DNA of 64,000 bases from Dipteronia dyeriana (Eukaryota > Streptophyta > Magnoliopsida > Sapindales > Sapindaceae). Positions 59,689 through 64,000 of the stretch are shown piece by piece. How positions within the stretch are numbered: the first letter of the stretch is position 1; the number at the start of each line of letters is the position of its first letter. The position numbers and the translations under genes were made by a program. The notes below the pieces were generated by a model that saw only the letters and a program-made list of their open reading frames with translations, searched no databases and had not been told where the DNA came from. The stretch covers positions 7,450,001 to 7,514,000 of the forward strand of contig CM065296.1 of assembly GCA_032871835.1 (NCBI GenBank), given 5' to 3'.

Positions 59689-62600
59689 ATGTGGCCGAGA
59701 AAGAGAAGGGACATGTTTCTATGTGGCGGCGACGTTAGCTTAGGAGGAGGAGGAGGAGGATGCGGCGGGCGTGACGACAAGGAGGTGGAAGCCTTGTCGA
59801 GAGACGAAGGCAGCCAAAGCCAATACAGTATATCCGCCGGCATTCTTCCGTCTCTCGGCGCCACCGGTCGTAGCACTCGTCGCATAATCCTACGTCGTTT
59901 CATCATTTCCCCTTTCGATCCTCGCTACAGGTTAATTAATAATCCCCTCCGTATTTAGTTTTTTTTTTAATAATAATTTGTTTCTATATATATATTCGAT
60001 TTGTATTTGTTGTTTTTGTATTAATTTTTTGTTTCTTTTTTGGTAGGATTTGGGAGACATTTCTCGTGTTTTTAGTGTTCTACACGGCGTGGGTTTCTCC
60101 GTTCGAGTTCGGGTTCATGGAGACTCCATCGGTGCCTCTGTCGATAACTGATAACGTCGTCAACGGCTTTTTCGCCGTCGACATTGTCATGACCTTCTTC
60201 CTCGCGTATCTCGACAAGGCCTCGTATCTTCTCGTCGACGATCCAATGCAGATCGCTTGGAGATACACGAGAACTTGGCTTGCTTTTGACGTCATCTCCA
60301 CAATCCCCTCCGAATTGGCTCGCAGTTTGTTGCCCGCCGCACTTCGCTCTTATGGTTACTTCAATATGCTCCGTCTCTGGCGTCTCCGTCGCGTCAGTAA
60401 ATTCTTTGCCAGGTATGAGAAATCAAGCAAAAATTCATGTTTCCCAATTGTTTGTTGCACTGTCGTTGACAATTTTGATTGTAATTTGTTTGTATCTTTT
60501 ATCACGTCAGATTGGAGAAGGATAGGAACTATAGTTACTTCTGGGTACGATACATAAAGCTTATATGTGTGAGTATATATATATATATATATAAACATTT
60601 TGTTGCAAATTCATGTTATAGTCAATTGAAATTCTTCAAATAATGATATGATTGTTTTGTTTTGTTTGTGGGTTTTCATGTATAGGTTACTTTGTTTACT
60701 GTTCATTGTGCTGCTTGCTTCTTTTATCTTTTGGCTCAACGTTATCGTGACCCGAAAAGTACATGGATTGGGAATTCCATGGAGAATTTCCGAGAACAGA
60801 GTTTGTGGGTTCGCTATGTGACTGCAGTTTATTGGTCCATAACTACGCTTTCAACTACCGGCTATGGTGATTTGCATGCTGTGAATACGAGGGAGATGGT
60901 GTTCGACATCTTTTTTATGCTCTTTAATCTTGGACTCACTGCATATTTGATTGGAAATATGACCAACTTGGTTGTTCATGGCACCAGTCGAACTAGGAAA
61001 TTTGTGAGTAAATTCACACGCGGCTATTCTATGCATATATAATCTCTCTAGCTAGATTTGTTTTCATTCATGCACTCAAATTATGCAACATTAGCCTGTT
61101 TATTGTATACTGTTGTTGCAACTTTGTACTTCAATCTTGGTTTGAACTACCATGAAAAGTTTTTGCACTTGTGATTCTGCATTCTGTAATTTACAATTAT
61201 TGTTACTTTGATGTATGTCACTTGCATGGAATTCTAAGTTGCTTCATATATATACATATGCATTGCTCTAGGATTATTAGACTGTAGTGTGCATTTGTTC
61301 CCAAATTTGTAACAACTAGATTGTTTTTTTTTTTTTTTTTTTTTGTATTGTGGAGGACTCGCGATGTAAATGTTCTGGTTTGAGTGCTTTTGAGTTTCTG
61401 ATTTCTTTCAGCTTTGGGTATATTATTTTAGAGAGACACAATAAAAGCTGCCTCTAGTTTTGCACAAAGGAACCAACTACCTGTTCGGCTGCAAGATCAG
61501 ATGCTGGCTCATTTGTGTTTGAGGCACAGAACTGATTCAGAAGGGCTGCAACAGCAAGAGACCATTGAATCCCTTCCAAAAGCCATTCAATCAAGCATTT
61601 CACACTTTCTCTTCTATTCACTGGTTGATCAGGTGTACTTGTTTCGCGGAGTATCAAACGACTTGCTTTTCCAACTGGTAACACTAACATCACTGTTCTA
61701 TCTTCTTAGACATGTTACAAGAGACTGATATCCTATAGTATGCTCTAAAACCATGCATATCCAAACACCAATCACTCTAGCTTGTAAATTGGACACTTTT
61801 TTTCTTCTTCTTGTCTGATTCTTTTTTTTTATTTTCATATTTTTATATTTTATTTTGAAGGTGTCAGAGATGAAGGCAGAGTATTTTCCACCCAAAGAAG
61901 ATGTAATTTTGCAGAATGAAGCACCCACAGACTTGTATATAATGGTCACTGGTGCTGTGGTAAGAATATAACTCTATCCTTTTGTCCCCATCTAGAGTCA
62001 AAATTAATGGTCCTGAACCTGGAGAGTGGTGTCAATATATTGATATATTCCTTTGTGTTGATTGTTGTCATTTGCATCAAAACACTGTCCCTAATGTGCG
62101 AGTCTCTGTGACAGGAACTTATCAAGCGAAGAGGCGGTATTGAACAGGTAAGACAATGATAGAAACCCACCGGATAGTTTTCCACCAGTCACAATAGTTT
62201 AATTACTTGGAAAATAATATTCAGGGAGCTGTTTGGGATTATAAGGTAAATGTTGTTTGCAAATGGTTCGATGTAGGTTGTTGGTGAAGCCAAGACAGGT
62301 GATGTTGTTGGTGAGGTTGGTGTGCTCTGTTACAAGCCACAATTATTCACAGTAAGGACTAAACGATTGAGTCAGCTGCTTCGTTTGAATCGTACTGCCT
62401 TTCTAAATATTGTTCAGGCAAATGTTGGAGACGGGACAATAATCATGAACAATCTTCTTCAGGTACCCAACTAGTTCCCATAAATTGAAATCAAAATATT
62501 GATATATGGTTTAAGTGGATGATATCTTGTCTCATAAATCATACTCTATACTGTTGATTGTGCAGCATTTGAAAGATACAGGGGATCCACTGATGGAAGG

Positions 62601-64000
62601 AATTTTGACAGATACCGAGCACTTGTTGGCTCGGGGCAGAATGGATTTACCTCTTAGTCTGTGCTTTGCCGCAAACAGAGGAGATGATCTATTGCTGCAT
62701 CAGTTACTGAGGCGGGGTTCAGATCCAAATGAATTGGACAACAATGGCCGAACAGCTCTGGTATGCTATTCTTCTTCTCCCCTCCCTCCCTCTCTTGTGT
62801 GTACAATGTTTAATTTTTGCCCAAGATCATCTTTTTGATTTCAAGCCCCCTGGATCTCACTTTGTTGTGTATGTCCATGCATGTAAACAGCATATTGCAG
62901 CATCTAATGGAAGTGAGCATTGTGTGATTCTACTTATAGAGTATGGAGCAAATCCTAACATCAAAGGTATCTTTTAGTTTTTTATCAATGCATTAACATG
63001 CCACTTTTATTAGTTCACAATTTTTTTGTTATTTCTGATCTAATCATCGGTGACTTCTCTTTATGCAGATTCAGAAGGAATTGTTCCACTATGGGAAGCA
63101 ATATTGGGAAAGCATGAATCCGTGATAAAAATTATGGTTGATAATGGAGCAATATTGGGAGATGTTGGTAATTTTGTAAGTACTGCTGTTGAGCAAAACA
63201 ACTTAGATTTGCTCAAGGACATGGTTGGTTATGGTTGTGATGTAACACTGCCCAATAGCAACGGAACAACCCCACTTCACACAGCAGTCTCTGAAGGAAA
63301 CGTTGAAATAGTGAAGTTCCTATTAGACAAAGGAGCTGACATTGATAAGCCAGACATCCATGGGTGGACACCAAGGGCGTTGGCAGATCATCAGGGACAT
63401 GAAGAAATAAAAATTTTGTTTCAAAATAGGAAAGAGACTGTTGAAAAGTCTCTGGTTTCAACTAATAATCAAACGAAGCAACCAATTCCAGGGAAGCCGA
63501 TGATGAAGTATAGTAGTGAGCCCTCAATAGCTTCTTATTCCCCTGAAATCGTACCACCTGCGCCTGAGGTCTCATGGTCCAATAGTAATTGGAGGCGAAC
63601 ACCAAACAATTTTAACAATTCGCTATTTGGTATAATGTCAGCTGCCACTACCGGTAAATATGCTCTGCTTTGATATTCGTTCATTGGCACTGGAATGTAG
63701 TGACTCAAACAATGTATATATAGAAGTTACTGCAAAATATTTGTGCACGAGTTGATAAACAATAGAGTTTCATTGAAATTCCTAAAAATATGTTAGGATG
63801 ACTATAAGAGATTTATTTTTTTCTTTTTGGCAGCTGAAAAGGAGCCTACTGCACTTGCAGGAAAATCTGTTGGTATTCCAACTATGAGCAGCTATTCAGC
63901 TAGAGTGACCATTAGTTGTCCAGAAAAAGGTGAAGTTGCTAAAAAACTTGTGTTATTGCCAAAATCAATTCAAGAATTACTCAATGTTGGTGCCCAAAAA
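59689..64000 (+). CDS. AKT6: Shaker-type inward K+ channel, AKT1/AKT5/AKT6(SPIK) group; 3' end beyond window
   Basis: Exons: 59689-59930, 60047-60412, 60511-60568, 60686-61003, 61432-61677, 61861-61959, 62115-62147, 62277-62462, 62566-62760, 62891-62966, 63069-63653, 63834-64000+. All joints are GT..AG and in frame; 857 residues are visible. Order: Gly-rich N-terminus; S1 (about 82-104, [15 protein letters not shown]); S4 sensor ([20 protein letters not shown]); S5 (about 220-239); pore with filter T280-GYGD (281-284); S6 (about 294-323); C-linker; cyclic-nucleotide-binding fold (about 400-510); five or six ankyrin repeats (about 542-705); start of KHA (from about 825). It should carry voltage-gated K+ influx at the plasma membrane as a tetramer. 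The STTGYGD filter, Gly-rich start and SLFGIMSAA before KHA recall pollen SPIK/AKT6 more than AKT1, from memory only. Exon 7 is a 33-bp microexon. Confidence 0.95.

Overview
The window is nuclear DNA of a flowering plant, most likely a eudicot. It is strongly AT-rich, its genes carry GT..AG introns, it has plant-type telomere-motif repeats (TTTAGGG), and it holds plant families of Copia, Tat-type Ty3/gypsy, LINE, hAT, PIF/Harbinger, MULE and SINE elements. I cannot name the species. Only three host genes are clearly supported: a secreted cell-wall DUF642 protein (minus strand, 14384-16717, three exons), the mitochondrial complex III subunit QCR7 (minus strand, 39083-41767, four exons), and a Shaker-type K+ channel of the AKT1/AKT5/AKT6(SPIK) group (plus strand, 59689 to the window end, 12 exons seen, 3' end cut off). 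They look functionally unrelated.

Most of the rest is nested transposons, and many can be bounded to the base by target-site duplications (TSDs). 346-6782 is an old, broken Copia element whose reverse transcriptase is split by a 393-bp Harbinger-type MITE. 7002-7971 is a Harbinger/Tourist-like element beside a 5'-truncated LINE (about 7975-12600). The LINE's RNase H domain is split by a 1.9-kb hAT element (8-bp TSD GTGGTGGG), and that hAT itself carries a second, antisense LINE RNase H fragment. 14.4-16.7 kb is the DUF642 gene. 17-22 kb is AT-rich, with two sets of local duplications.

22195-26951 is a MULE-type MITE (9-bp TSD TTATAATAA) whose left arm received a 3.9-kb hAT (8-bp TSD GTTACACT) with a decayed BED-zinc-finger transposase and an interstitial telomere-motif tract. 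A second copy of the same MULE family (27356-29377) holds a small MITE and a 1.1-kb inverted-repeat element. A relative of that 1.1-kb element lies at 34095-35203; the two share an internal minisatellite core. 35-39 kb is mostly unassigned. QCR7 follows, with a long imperfect palindrome rich in TGGGCY (site II) motifs in its promoter.

42824-54889 is a 12-kb Tat-lineage Ty3/gypsy element with matching LTRs, gag-protease-RT-RNase H-second RNase H-integrase on the plus strand, a 3' tandem-repeat tract, and an antisense gene with two canonical introns. Then come a hAT relic (55703-57231), a complete tRNA-type SINE with TSD (57686-57914), and the channel gene. All coordinates and frame calls were made by reading the sequence; family names rest on remembered domain motifs, not on searches.
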